In this document: positions 6,581-14,890 of the stretch, one piece after another | Numbering within the stretch: position 1 is the stretch's first letter | How the letters are laid out: each line of letters opens with the position of its first letter | Source of the DNA: Paractinoplanes lichenicola | Lineage (GTDB): Bacteria > Actinomycetota > Actinomycetes > Mycobacteriales > Micromonosporaceae | Direction: 5' to 3' | DNA length: 64,000 nt | Assembly (NCBI RefSeq): GCF_016785085.1 | Contig: NZ_JAENHO010000008.1 | Location: 434,001-498,000 of the forward strand | Translations under genes and position numbers: made by a program | The notes under the pieces: generated by a model | Told to the model about the DNA's origin: nothing | The model's database searches: none | The model's input: the letters and a program-made list of their open reading frames with translations, nothing else

Positions 6581-8464
6581 ATGGCCCGGACGAGTAACAA
6601 AGAGCGACCCGCACCCGTCGATGTCGGTGCCACCGGTAAAGGAGCGCCCTCCAAGGGTGCGGTAGCGGTTCTGGCCATAAGCGTGATCGCCGCCATCTGG
6701 GCGGTCGCGATGATGACCAAGCCCGGTCGAGTCGGCTATGTGTACTTCTTCACGTACACGGAGTACTACATCGGCGTGATCACGCTTGTGTCGCTCTCCA
6801 TCACGATCATGATCGGGCTGGTCTCCACCGACCGGCTGGTCCTCTCGATCCGCCAGCGCGTGCTGCTGCAGTCCGCGCACCGCACCACCGGCGTCATCGC
6901 GGTCGCGGCCCTCTTCCTGCACGTCTGGATGAAGATCGTCGAGAAGCACGCCTCGGTCATCGACGCGTTCATCCCGTTCCTCTACGAGGGCGACAAGCGG
7001 GTCTGGATCGGCTTCGGCACGATCTCCGGCTGGGTCATGATCCTCGTGATGTGGACCGGCATCATGCGCTCGCGGTTCATCGGCCGCGGCAGCCCCTGGA
7101 TGTGGCGGGGCATCCACTCGATCTCCTACCTGATCTGGCCGACCGCCCTGATGCACGGCCTGAGCGCTGGCCGGCCCGCGGCGACCTGGGTCGTCGTCAG
7201 CTACATCGTCTGTGTGCTGGGCGTGCTGGTCGGCCTGGCCGTCCGCCTCTCCGTCTCGCTCAACCGCAACAAGGACTTCGCCTCGACCGCCGCGTCGGGC
7301 GGCCTCAAGCCGGTCAGCTCGCTGGTGCCCACCAGCTCGCCGGCCATGAAGCGCCCCGGCCGCCGCGAGCGGGCCGCGCCCGTCGAGCCCGAGCGGCTCG
7401 GCCCGGTCGCCGTGGTCGACACGTTCCAGCCGGCCGAGGTCAAGGCCCCGCCGGTCGCCCCGCCGCCGGCCGACGACCTGGTCGCCCCGCGCCAGCGCCG
7501 GGCCCGCGCCGAGGAGACGTTCGACGAGCCCACCGGCATGATGCCGCGCTACGACGCCGACGAGCGCCGGGGCCGCGGTCGCCGGGTCGAGGAGGAGATC
7601 GAGTTCGACGAGCCGCGCGGCCGCCGCTATCCGGGCGAGGACACCAGCACCCGGATGCGCCGTCCCGAGCTGGAGGACTCCAGCACCCGGATGCGTCGTC
7701 CCGAGCTGGAGGACTCCAGCACGCGGATGCGTCGTCCCGAGCTCGAGGACTCCAGCACGCGGATGCGCCGTCCCGACTTCGAGGACACGCAGACCCGCAT
7801 GCGCCGCGTCGAGATGGACGGCTTCGAGGACACGCAGACGCGGATGCGCCGGGTCGAGATGGAGGACACCGGCTCCCGGATGCGGCGTCCCGACTTCGAG
7901 GACACGCAGACCCGGATGCGCCGCCCCGACTTCGAAGACACGCAGACCCGCATGCGCCGCGTCGAGATGGATGGCTACGACGAGCCGGCCCCGCGCCGCC
8001 GGCGCTACGCCGAGGAGGAGGACGAGCCGCCGCGCTCGCGCCGCCGGGGCGACATGCCGCTCTACGACGAGCCCCAGCGGGGCAACGGTTACGACGAGAT
8101 GCCGCGCCAACGAGGGCGCTACGACGACACACCGCCGCCGCGGCGGTCGCGCTCGGAATCCCGTTACGACCGGGAGGCCGAGGAGGCGCCCCGGGCTCGG
8201 CGCGACCGGGGCGCAGACGACTCAGGCGCCGATTCAGGGCGGCACAGCCGCAGCGGGTTCGTCGATCTCGCCGACAATCCCGATTACATGGAGCCCGACG
8301 AGACGCCGACCCTGGTCGACATGGCGTCCCGGCGGACTCGGCGGGAGCAGCAGGATTCCGGACGCGTCCAGGCGGGCAGGGGAGCCCGCCGCGGCGGGCG
8401 CGGCCGGGTGGAGGACGAGGCTGACGACGGTTACTGGTCGCAGCTGCGAGGGGAAGCGAATTGA
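6581..8464 (+). CDS. Bis-heme ferric-reductase-like membrane protein with a long Arg-rich repeat tail
   Basis: 627 aa. GAGGAG 3 nt upstream supports the ATG at 6581. The N-terminal 230 residues contain about six membrane helices. Four histidines, H100/H114 in one helix and H179/H192 in another, are spaced 14 and 13 residues apart. This matches the paired heme ligands of ferric reductase/NOX-like and cytochrome b561-like domains, so the protein probably moves electrons across the membrane through two stacked hemes. The cytoplasmic C-terminal half is highly charged and holds about nine repeats of an EDTQTRMRR-type unit (nt 7636-7975). It is first in an operon with a NuoF-like protein (4-nt overlap), a TlpA-like lipoprotein and CcdA. 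It likely takes electrons from the NuoF-like subunit and passes them outward. The acceptor is unknown. Confidence 0.8.
   Translation: MARTSNKERPAPVDVGATGKGAPSKGAVAVLAISVIAAIWAVAMMTKPGRVGYVYFFTYTEYYIGVITLVSLSITIMIGLVSTDRLVLSIRQRVLLQSAHRTTGVIAVAALFLHVWMKIVEKHASVIDAFIPFLYEGDKRVWIGFGTISGWVMILVMWTGIMRSRFIGRGSPWMWRGIHSISYLIWPTALMHGLSAGRPAATWVVVSYIVCVLGVLVGLAVRLSVSLNRNKDFASTAASGGLKPVSSLVPTSSPAMKRPGRRERAAPVEPERLGPVAVVDTFQPAEVKAPPVAPPPADDLVAPRQRRARAEETFDEPTGMMPRYDADERRGRGRRVEEEIEFDEPRGRRYPGEDTSTRMRRPELEDSSTRMRRPELEDSSTRMRRPELEDSSTRMRRPDFEDTQTRMRRVEMDGFEDTQTRMRRVEMEDTGSRMRRPDFEDTQTRMRRPDFEDTQTRMRRVEMDGYDEPAPRRRRYAEEEDEPPRSRRRGDMPLYDEPQRGNGYDEMPRQRGRYDDTPPPRRSRSESRYDREAEEAPRARRDRGADDSGADSGRHSRSGFVDLADNPDYMEPDETPTLVDMASRRTRREQQDSGRVQAGRGARRGGRGRVEDEADDGYWSQLRGEAN
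7636..7975 (+). repeat. In-frame repeats encoding ED-S/T-x-TRMRR units
   Basis: Nine imperfect units of 33-48 nt inside the membrane reductase gene each encode an acidic pair, a short polar stretch, then TRMRR or SRMRR and PEL, PDF or VEM. They lie in the predicted cytoplasmic tail, about residues 352-465. Confidence 0.9.
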
Positions 8465-9933
8465 GCGCGTCGCAGGTTCCGCCGGTCACCGCGATCGGCA
8501 CGCCGCGGATCACCGCGGGCTTCGACGAGTACGGCCGTCTCGACCTGCTCGCGCACCAGGAGGTGCACGGCGGGTTCGCGGCCCTGTCCTCGGGCGAGCT
8601 GATCGGCCTGGCCGACCGGATCGAGCTGCGCGGCCGCGGCGGCGCGGGCTTCCCGTTCGCCCGCAAGGTGCGCGCCGTGCTCGACTCGTGCCGCCGGCAG
8701 GAGCTGCCGCCGGTGATCGTGGTCAACGCGACCGAGGGTGAGCCCCCGTCCTGGAAGGACAAGGCGGTGCTGACCCGCGCGCCGCACCTGATCCTCGACG
8801 GGGCCGCGCTGGCCGCCGCCGCGCTCGACGCCGAGGAGATCGTCATCGGCATCGCCGACGACGGCATCGGGCAGAGCTCGCTCACCGCGGCCCTGGCCGA
8901 GCGGCGGATGCCCTGCCCGACCCGCATCGTCACCGTGCCGCACCGGTTCATCTCGGGTGAGGGCGGCGCGCTGGTGCGCGGAATCAACGGCGAGGCGCAC
9001 ATCCCGCCCGGCCGCAAGGTGCGCTCGAGCGACAACGGCGTCATGGGCCTGCCCACCCTGCTGTCCAACGCCGAGACGTATTCGCAGCTCGCGATCGCGG
9101 CCCGGCTCGGCCCGTGGGAATACAACGCGGTCGGCATCCCCGAGGAACCGGGCACGGTCATGCTGACCGTGGGCGGCTCGGCCACCAACCCGGCCGTGGT
9201 CGAGGCGCCGACCGGCACCCCGCTGATGGACGTGCTCAACATGTGCGGCGCCGACATCGGCCCCGGCCTGCTGGTCGGCGGCTACCACGGCAAGTGGATC
9301 ACTGCCGAGGCCGCGCAGACCGTCACCATCTCGCGCAAGGGCTTCGCCGCGGTCGGCGGCACGCTCGGCGCCGGCATGCTGATCCCGATCGGCTCCAAGA
9401 CCTGCCCGCTGGGCGAGGTCTCCCAGGTCGTGCAATATCTGGCGGGCGAGTCGGCCGGGCAGTGCGGCCCCTGCCGGCTGGGCCTGCCCGACCTGGCCCG
9501 CGCGGTCACGCTGGTCTCGCTCGGCGGCAACGCGGTCGAAAACGTGCGCCAGGCGGCCGGTGTGGTCAAGGGCCGCGGCGCGTGCAGCCACCCCGACGGC
9601 ACGGCCCGGTTCGCGCTGTCCGCGCTCGAGGTGTTCGCCAAGGACGTCGAGGCGCACACCAACGGCGAGGGCTGCGGCAAAAACGTACGGGGGATTCTGC
9701 CCCTGCCCTACACGGCGGAGCAGGGTGCCCGGCGGCTCGCGGTGGACTGGTCGCGGTGTGACGGTCACGGGCTCTGCTCGGCCGTCGCGCCCGAGATCAT
9801 CCGGCTCGACGCGAACGGCTTCCCGGCGTTCCCGCAGACGCCGCTGCCGCCGTGGCTCGAGAACGGCGCCCGCAAGGCCGTCAACGTCTGCCCGGCCCTG
9901 GCCCTGCGACTCACGGAGGCTGGTTCCAAGTGA
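8461..9933 (+). CDS. NuoF-like flavin/iron-sulfur oxidoreductase fused to a C-terminal ferredoxin domain
   Basis: 490 aa. The TTG start at 8461 overlaps the previous stop as TTGA, and GAGGGG upstream supports it. The N-terminal two thirds match the NuoF/51-kDa family: the FMN/NADH site GRGGAGFPFARK (about residue 58), NATEGEPPSWKDK, and SNAETYSQLA. They are followed by a SLBB-like stretch and the iron-sulfur region ESAGQCGPCRLG with GRGACSHPDG. The C-terminal 70 residues form a 3Fe-4S/4Fe-4S ferredoxin (CDGHGLCSAVAPEI and VNVCPALAL). NuoF normally sits in complex I, but no other nuo gene is nearby. Here it is sandwiched between a bis-heme membrane protein and a TlpA/CcdA pair, so it probably feeds NAD(P)H or ferredoxin electrons to the membrane partner. 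The cysteine count at the NuoF cluster looks reduced compared with canonical NuoF. Confidence 0.85.
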   Translation: MSASQVPPVTAIGTPRITAGFDEYGRLDLLAHQEVHGGFAALSSGELIGLADRIELRGRGGAGFPFARKVRAVLDSCRRQELPPVIVVNATEGEPPSWKDKAVLTRAPHLILDGAALAAAALDAEEIVIGIADDGIGQSSLTAALAERRMPCPTRIVTVPHRFISGEGGALVRGINGEAHIPPGRKVRSSDNGVMGLPTLLSNAETYSQLAIAARLGPWEYNAVGIPEEPGTVMLTVGGSATNPAVVEAPTGTPLMDVLNMCGADIGPGLLVGGYHGKWITAEAAQTVTISRKGFAAVGGTLGAGMLIPIGSKTCPLGEVSQVVQYLAGESAGQCGPCRLGLPDLARAVTLVSLGGNAVENVRQAAGVVKGRGACSHPDGTARFALSALEVFAKDVEAHTNGEGCGKNVRGILPLPYTAEQGARRLAVDWSRCDGHGLCSAVAPEIIRLDANGFPAFPQTPLPPWLENGARKAVNVCPALALRLTEAGSK

Positions 9934-10508
9934 AGAGGCGCGCTGTTCTGTTCTCGGCGGCGGCGACCGTGCTGCTCGCCGCCGGGTGCAGCAGCGCGCC
10001 CGCTTCGGCGCCGGCTTTTGTGGAGCCGGCCACGGTGCCCGGCTCCACTTCCGACGGCCGCTCCGCCTCTACCTTCCCGGACAAATCGGAAAAGTCCGGT
10101 GTAGTCCCGGCGGCGCTCAAGTTCACCGGGAAGACCCTCGACGGGCAGGCGTTCGACGCGACGACCCTGGCCGGCAAGCCCACCATCCTGTGGTTCTGGG
10201 CGCCCTGGTGCGCGACCTGCGCCAGCGAGGCCCAGAGCGTCCGCGACCTGCAGGAGGAGTACGGCGACAAGCTGTCGTTCCTCGGCATCGCGGGCATGGG
10301 CGGCAACAAGGACATGCACCAGTTCGTCAAGGATCTCGAGGTCGGCAACGTGACCCACCTCGACGACGGCGCCGGCAAGATCTGGAAGCGATTCAAGATC
10401 ACCGAGCAGAGCCTGTACGTGGTGCTCGACCGCGACGGTCAGGTGCGGCACACGGGTTATCTGGACGACCTGCAGCTGACCTCGCAGGTGAAGGCGCTGA
10501 CCGCCTGA
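9930..10508 (+). CDS. TlpA-like thioredoxin-fold lipoprotein
   Basis: 192 aa. The GTG at 9930 overlaps the upstream stop (GTGA), with GGAGG at 9916-9920. A lipoprotein signal VLLAAGC marks it for membrane anchoring on the outer face. The thioredoxin fold carries WFWAPWCATCASE with a WCxxC redox pair at about residues 92-95, preceded by the redoxin/AhpC strand GKPTILWFWAPW, and ends with VVLDRDGQVRHTGY. The family reduces disulfides or hemes in extracytoplasmic proteins. The adjacent ccdA gene would supply electrons. It is third in the redox operon. Confidence 0.9.
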   Translation: MKRRAVLFSAAATVLLAAGCSSAPASAPAFVEPATVPGSTSDGRSASTFPDKSEKSGVVPAALKFTGKTLDGQAFDATTLAGKPTILWFWAPWCATCASEAQSVRDLQEEYGDKLSFLGIAGMGGNKDMHQFVKDLEVGNVTHLDDGAGKIWKRFKITEQSLYVVLDRDGQVRHTGYLDDLQLTSQVKALTA

Positions 10509-10509
10509 C

Positions 10510-11406
10510 ATGGGCGGGGAGCTGCTGCTCGCGCTGACCGCCGGGATGCTCGGCGCGGTCAACCCGTGCGGGTTCGCGCTCCTGCCGGCCTACCTCTCGG
10601 TGCTCGTCGCGACCGAGCCGGGCCGCCCCGCCCGTGCCGTCGGCCGCGCGCTCAAGGCCGGTGCGGCGCTGGCGCTCGGCTACGCGGTGGTGTTCGGTGC
10701 GTTCGGCCTGCTGCTCACCCCGATCGCCGGGGCGCTGCAACCCCGGCTGCCCTGGCTGACCGTGGTGCTCGGGCTGGGCCTGGCCGCGCTCGGCGGGTGG
10801 CTGCTGGCCGGGCGCTCGCTGCCGGCGGTGACCGTGCGCGCGCCGGTCCTGACCGGGTCGACCGGCTCGACCGTGCTCTTCGGGATGGCGTACGCGGTGG
10901 CCTCGCTGGGCTGCGCGGTCGGCCCGTTCCTGGCGCTCGTCGTGTCGAGCCTGCGGGCGGGTTCGATCGGGGCCGGCGTCGCGCTGTTCCTCGCGTACGC
11001 GGGGGGAATGGCTCTTGTGGTGAGCGCGACCGCCGTGGCCGTGGCCCTGGTGCGGGTCTCGGTGATCACCCGGATCCGTGGGCTGCTCGGGCTCGTTCCC
11101 CGGCTCGGCGGTGCGATCCTCGTCGTCTGCGGGCTCTACGTGGCCTATTACGGCTGGTACGAGCTGCGGCTGGCCGGCGATCTGCGGCTGGCCGGCACCG
11201 ACCCGGTGATCAACGCGGCGGCCGTCGTGCAGCGCTGGCTCAGCTCGGGCGTCTCCTCGCTGGGCGCGTGGCCGTTCGTGATCGTCGTGGCGGCCGCGCT
11301 GGTCGTGCTGGTGGTGCTGACGAAGAAACGGCCCGCACGAGGCGGGCCGTTCTCCAGCGAAGGGGTTGCCGATCAGAGGGTCAGGCGGCCGGCGGGTACG
11401 CGCTGA
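10510..11406 (+). CDS. ccdA: CcdA/DsbD-like transmembrane electron carrier
   Basis: 298 aa, one nucleotide after the TlpA-like gene's stop. It has six predicted helices and the two family cysteines: helix 1 has NPCGFALLPAYLS and helix 4 has SLGCAVGPFLAL. CcdA moves electrons from cytoplasmic thioredoxin to extracytoplasmic thioredoxin-like proteins, here presumably the TlpA-like lipoprotein encoded just upstream. The last 25 codons run through a strong hairpin (11327-11351) and overlap the convergent pspC gene by 26 nt, so the C-terminal tail after LTKKR is suspicious and may reflect loss of an earlier stop codon. Confidence 0.88.
   Translation: MGGELLLALTAGMLGAVNPCGFALLPAYLSVLVATEPGRPARAVGRALKAGAALALGYAVVFGAFGLLLTPIAGALQPRLPWLTVVLGLGLAALGGWLLAGRSLPAVTVRAPVLTGSTGSTVLFGMAYAVASLGCAVGPFLALVVSSLRAGSIGAGVALFLAYAGGMALVVSATAVAVALVRVSVITRIRGLLGLVPRLGGAILVVCGLYVAYYGWYELRLAGDLRLAGTDPVINAAAVVQRWLSSGVSSLGAWPFVIVVAAALVVLVVLTKKRPARGGPFSSEGVADQRVRRPAGTR
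11327..11351. terminator. Bidirectional hairpin terminator lying inside the annotated ccdA 3' end
   Basis: AACGGCCCGC (11327-11336) pairs perfectly with GCGGGCCGTT (11342-11351) around a 5-nt loop, followed by a short T-rich stretch (TTCTCC). On the minus strand it lies 30 nt past the pspC stop codon and there reads AACGGCCCGC as well. Confidence 0.7.
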
Positions 11407-11626
11407 CGAACTCGTTCTTCTCGGACGGCATCACGATCCAGAGGATCGGATAGACCAGGATCTGGCTGCCCGGGATGGCCAGCAGGACCACCACGAAGAG
11501 CAGGCGGGCCAGCCACGGGTCGATCCCGAAGCGGCGGGCCAGTCCTGCGACGACACCGGCGAGGAGCCGGCCCTCGCGCGGCCGGGAAAGGCCCTGGCGG
11601 GACATGCTGTCGTGCACGGCGTTCAT
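11381..11626 (-). CDS. PspC-domain small membrane protein
   Basis: 81 aa. PspC (phage shock protein C) domain: RPREGRLLAGVVAGLARRFGIDPWLARLLFVV with the typical amphipathic then transmembrane pattern, followed by a second hydrophobic stretch (ILVYPILWIVMPSE). PspC proteins sense or respond to envelope stress; stand-alone short forms are common in actinobacteria. It is convergent with ccdA (26-nt overlap). The start may be 11626 or the in-frame ATG seven codons later; neither has an ideal ribosome-binding site. Confidence 0.88.
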   Translation of the reverse strand: MNAVHDSMSRQGLSRPREGRLLAGVVAGLARRFGIDPWLARLLFVVVLLAIPGSQILVYPILWIVMPSEKNEFVSAYPPAA

Positions 11627-11752
11627 GTCGGTCTGTTCTCCATCTCTGCGGCTCGTTCGGCCTGATACATCAATGGTGGGCCCCGGCCGCGCCGATCAAC
11701 ATCCGGAACTGCCCTGGCTCGACCCTGAGCCGCGAACCCTGATACCCACTTG

Positions 11753-11782
11753 CTAGAGAACTCTTTCTAAAGCATTCTCTAG
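11753..11782. promoter_or_regulatory. Inverted repeat immediately upstream of the ArsR-like gene
   Basis: CTAGAGAA (11753-11760) and TTCTCTAG (11775-11782) form an 8-bp inverted repeat with a 14-nt spacer. It ends 2 nt before the ATG at 11785. The AT-rich spacer and the position suggest an autoregulatory operator over the promoter of a nearly leaderless transcript. Confidence 0.65.
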
Positions 11783-11784
11783 GA

Positions 11785-12354
11785 ATGAGCGACGACTTCA
11801 AGGTCACCGATCCGCGCACGCTGCGGGCCTACGCACACCCCCTGCGCGTACGGCTCATCGGGCTCCTGCGCTCCGACGGCCCGATGACGGCGACCCGGGC
11901 CGCGGCCGCGCTCGACGACAACGTGCCCAACTGCTCGTTCCACCTGCGGCAGCTCGCGAAATACGGGTTCGCCGAGCGGGTGCCGGGGGCCGACGGGCGG
12001 GAACGGCCGTGGCGGGCGACGGCCCACACGACCTCCTGGGACGACGACTCCGACGACCCGGCCATGCGGGCGGCGACCGACCAGCTCAACAGCGTGCTGC
12101 TCGGGGTGTTCGTGCAGCGCGCCCGGGACTATCTGGCCAGCCGGGCCGACGAGCCGAGCGAGTGGCGGGCCGCGGCCGGGTTCGGCGACGTGCTGATCCA
12201 CGTCACGCCGGCCGAGCTGCGCGAGCTCGACGAGCAGATCCAGGCGCTGGCCGCCCGCTTCTACGACCGGGCGACCGACCCCGCCGCCCGGCCACCGGGG
12301 TCGCGGCCCATCCAGATCATCCAGATGGCCATCCCCCGGGGGCCGGTCTCATGA
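11785..12354 (+). CDS. ArsR-like winged-helix regulator
   Basis: 189 aa. The N-terminal winged helix (TDPRTLRAYAHPLRVRLIGLL, then TATRAAAALDDNVPNCSFHLRQLAKYGF) is the ArsR/HTH_20 type that reads DNA through the NCSFHLRQL recognition helix. No metal-binding cysteine cluster is evident, so it is more likely a drug-sensing or unknown-ligand type than a metal sensor. The C-terminal half is helical (DYLASRADEPSEW, TPAELRELDEQIQALAARFY). The stop overlaps the start of the MFS exporter (ATGA), a pairing often seen where the regulator represses its own exporter. An 8-bp inverted repeat covers the start region. Confidence 0.87.
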   Translation: MSDDFKVTDPRTLRAYAHPLRVRLIGLLRSDGPMTATRAAAALDDNVPNCSFHLRQLAKYGFAERVPGADGRERPWRATAHTTSWDDDSDDPAMRAATDQLNSVLLGVFVQRARDYLASRADEPSEWRAAAGFGDVLIHVTPAELRELDEQIQALAARFYDRATDPAARPPGSRPIQIIQMAIPRGPVS

Positions 12355-13613
12355 CCGTCACCGCCACGACCCCGCTCGGGCTGCTGCGGGGGGCCGCGTT
12401 CCGGCGCTACTGGTCGGCCCAGACCGTCTCGCTCGTCGGCGACCAGGTCACCCTCATCGCCGTACCGCTGCTGGCCGTTCTGGCAGTGGGCGCCGGGCCG
12501 GCCGAGATGGGCTATCTGACCGCCGCCGCCCTGCTGCCCAACCTGTTCTTCTCGCTGCCCGCGGGGGCCTGGGCCGACCGTCGCCACGACAAACGCCAGA
12601 TCATGGTCGTCGCCGACCTGAGCCGGGCGCTGCTGCTGCTCAGCGTGCCCGTGCTGTGGTGGGCCGGGCTGCTCACCCTGCCGCTGATGTGTGTCGTGTC
12701 GTTCGCGGTCGGCGTGTTCTCGCTGCTGTTCGAGGTCGCGCACGCCAGCCTCTTCGCCTCGCTCGTGCGCCGCGACGACTACGTGGACGCCAACACCCTG
12801 CTCAACGGCAGCCGGGCGGCGTCGTTCGTGGCCGGTCCCAGCCTGGGCGGCCTGCTCGTGCAGACCCTGACCGCCCCGATCGCGCTGATTGCCGACGCGC
12901 TGACCTATCTGGTGTCGGCCTTCTTCCTGGCCCGCGTGCACGTCGACGACGGTCCCGGCGCGTCACTCGCTGCGGCCGCCGAGGGCAAGGGCATGCTTGC
13001 GGGCGTACGGTTCGTGGTCCGCTCCGCCGTGCTCCGGGCGCTGCTGCTCGGCGCGGCCACGCTCAACCTGTTCAACTACATCTTCGCGGCGCTGTGGGTC
13101 CTCTACGTGACCACCGAGCTGCACGTCTCGCCCGGCGCCCTCGGCGTGATCATCGGCCTGGGCGCGTTCGGCGGGCTGATCGGGGCCGCGATCGCCGGGC
13201 CGCTCAGCCGCCGCATCGGGTTCGGCCCGGCCGTGATTCTCGGTTACGTGCTGTTCCCGGCCCCGCTGATCCTCGTCCCGCTGGCCTCGGGCCCGAGCTG
13301 GGTCGTCTTCGCGGCCCTGTTCACGGCGGAATTCCTGGCCGCACTGGGTGTGATGGTCCTCGACATCACCGGCGGCTCGGCGCAGACGGCCGCCACGCCG
13401 CGCTCGATGCTGGCCGTGGTGTCCGGCTTCAAGCGCACCGTCAACTATGGAATCCGCCCCATCGGCGCGCTCATCGGCGGCGGACTGGGCGCCACCATCG
13501 GCGTACGGGAATCGCTTTGGATCGCCACCGTAGGAGCGTTGCTGGGGGCACTCTGGATCTATTTCTCGCCGCTGCGGACCATGCACGACCTGCCGACCTC
13601 CGGCGTGGACTGA
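12351..13613 (+). CDS. MFS transporter, 12-helix exporter type
   Basis: 420 aa. The ATG at 12351 is within the ATGA overlap with the ArsR-like gene. It starts LLRGAAFRRYWSAQTVSLVGDQVTLIAVPLL, typical of the MFS_3/enterobactin exporter-like (DHA3) family, where the first loop carries FRRYW...GDQ. The ADRRHDKR loop between helices 2 and 3 and FEVAHASLFASLVRRDDYVDANTLLNGSRAA are also family features. It probably exports a small hydrophobic compound sensed by the upstream regulator. The substrate cannot be read from the sequence. Confidence 0.88.
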   Translation: MTVTATTPLGLLRGAAFRRYWSAQTVSLVGDQVTLIAVPLLAVLAVGAGPAEMGYLTAAALLPNLFFSLPAGAWADRRHDKRQIMVVADLSRALLLLSVPVLWWAGLLTLPLMCVVSFAVGVFSLLFEVAHASLFASLVRRDDYVDANTLLNGSRAASFVAGPSLGGLLVQTLTAPIALIADALTYLVSAFFLARVHVDDGPGASLAAAAEGKGMLAGVRFVVRSAVLRALLLGAATLNLFNYIFAALWVLYVTTELHVSPGALGVIIGLGAFGGLIGAAIAGPLSRRIGFGPAVILGYVLFPAPLILVPLASGPSWVVFAALFTAEFLAALGVMVLDITGGSAQTAATPRSMLAVVSGFKRTVNYGIRPIGALIGGGLGATIGVRESLWIATVGALLGALWIYFSPLRTMHDLPTSGVD

Positions 13614-13718
13614 TCCCCCCATCAACCGATCGGTGGATCGGGGTCTAAGTCAGGGCCGGTCGCACGCGTAACTACGCAGTCGATTCGGGGCGGGGGTGCC
13701 CACCGGCAGGCTTCAGTC

Positions 13719-14621
13719 ATGCCAATCATCGAGGTCAGCAACCTGGTCAAGCGATACGGCGACCACACCGCGGTCAACGGAGTCAGCTTCAGCGTCGAGC
13801 CCGGAGAGATCTTCGGCATCCTCGGCCCCAACGGAGCCGGCAAGACCACCACCGTCGAGTGCATCGAGGGACTGCGCAAGGCCGACGGCGGATCGATCAG
13901 CGTCTGCGGCATCGATGCTCAGGCCGACACCAGCGGCGAGCTGCGCCAGGTGCTCGGCGCGCAGCTGCAGGAATCTGAACTGCCCGACAAGCTCAAGGTC
14001 GGCGAGGCCATGGAGCTGTACGCCAGCTTCTACCGCAACCCCGCGGACTGGCGTGAGCTGCTCGAGTCGCTTCGCTTGTCCGAGAAGATCAACGCTCAGT
14101 ACCGCAGGCTGTCGGGCGGGCAGAAGCAGCGTCTTTCCATCGCCCTGGCCCTGGTCGGCAACCCGCGGGTGGCCGTCCTCGACGAGGTCACCACCGGCCT
14201 CGACCCGCAGGCCCGCCGGGACGCCTGGGACCTGATCGAGTCGATCCGCGACCGCGGGGTCACGATCTTGCTGGTCACGCACTTCATGGAGGAAGCCGAG
14301 CGGCTGTGCGACAGGCTCGCGGTGATCGACAACGGCCGTGTGGTCGCGGTGGACACGCCGGCCGGGCTGGTGGCGCAGGTGGACGAGACGCAGCGGGTGC
14401 GGTTCCGGCCGTCGGCGCCGATCGACCACGCGGTGCTGCTCGCCTTGCCCGAGGTGAGCTCGGTCGAGCGGGCCGGGCATCAGCTCGTGGTCACCGGCAC
14501 CGGCAACCTGCTGCTGGCCATCACCACTGTGCTGGCCCAGCACCAGGTCACCGCGGGCAACCTGCGGATCGACCAGACCACCCTGGACGACGCGTTCGTC
14601 GCCCTGACCAGCCGCGCCTGA
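13719..14621 (+). CDS. ABC transporter ATP-binding protein, ABC-2/DrrA type
   Basis: 300 aa. Walker A GPNGAGKTTT (about residues 37-46), Q-loop around LGAQLQES, signature LSGGQKQR (about 136), Walker B VAVLDEVTTGLDP and the H-loop VTHFMEEAERLCDR. The C-terminal 90 residues form the DUF4162-like domain usual in drug exporters of the DrrA family. Together with the permease at 14960-15700 it makes an export system, probably for an antibiotic or lipid. The two genes are separated by 338 nt of tandem repeats, unusual for such a pair. Confidence 0.92.
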   Translation: MPIIEVSNLVKRYGDHTAVNGVSFSVEPGEIFGILGPNGAGKTTTVECIEGLRKADGGSISVCGIDAQADTSGELRQVLGAQLQESELPDKLKVGEAMELYASFYRNPADWRELLESLRLSEKINAQYRRLSGGQKQRLSIALALVGNPRVAVLDEVTTGLDPQARRDAWDLIESIRDRGVTILLVTHFMEEAERLCDRLAVIDNGRVVAVDTPAGLVAQVDETQRVRFRPSAPIDHAVLLALPEVSSVERAGHQLVVTGTGNLLLAITTVLAQHQVTAGNLRIDQTTLDDAFVALTSRA

Positions 14622-14655
14622 TCTTTCCTCCCGTCGCCCGCCCTGCGCTCCTCTG

Positions 14656-14890
14656 CCTCGCTCGCGCCTACGCCCCTTCACCTCGCTCGCGCCTACGCCC
14701 CTTCACCTCGCTCGCGCCTACGCCCCTTCACCTCGCCTGCCCCGCGCCCCTCCGCCTCGCTCGCCCCGCGCCCCTTCACCTCGCCTGCCCCGCGCCCCTC
14801 CGCCTCGCTCGCCCCGCGCCCCTCCGCCTCGCCTGCCCCTACGCCCCTCCACCTCGCTCGCCCCGCGCCCCTCCACCTCGCCCGCCCTGC
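14656..14890. repeat. Pyrimidine-rich tandem repeats, period about 25 bp, between ABC transporter genes
   Basis: CCTCGCTCGCGCCTACGCC units start at 14656, 14681 and 14706 with an exact 25-nt period. Diverged copies (CCTCGCTCGCCCCGCGCCCC) continue to about 14890, nine or ten in all. One strand is almost purely C/T with G. The array fills most of the 338-nt gap and shows no protein-coding signature. Confidence 0.85.

Noticed and set aside
12009-12350. Upstream extension of the MFS gene into the ArsR-like gene
   Set aside because: Out-of-frame overlap with a real gene; the ATGA junction at 12351 is the natural start.
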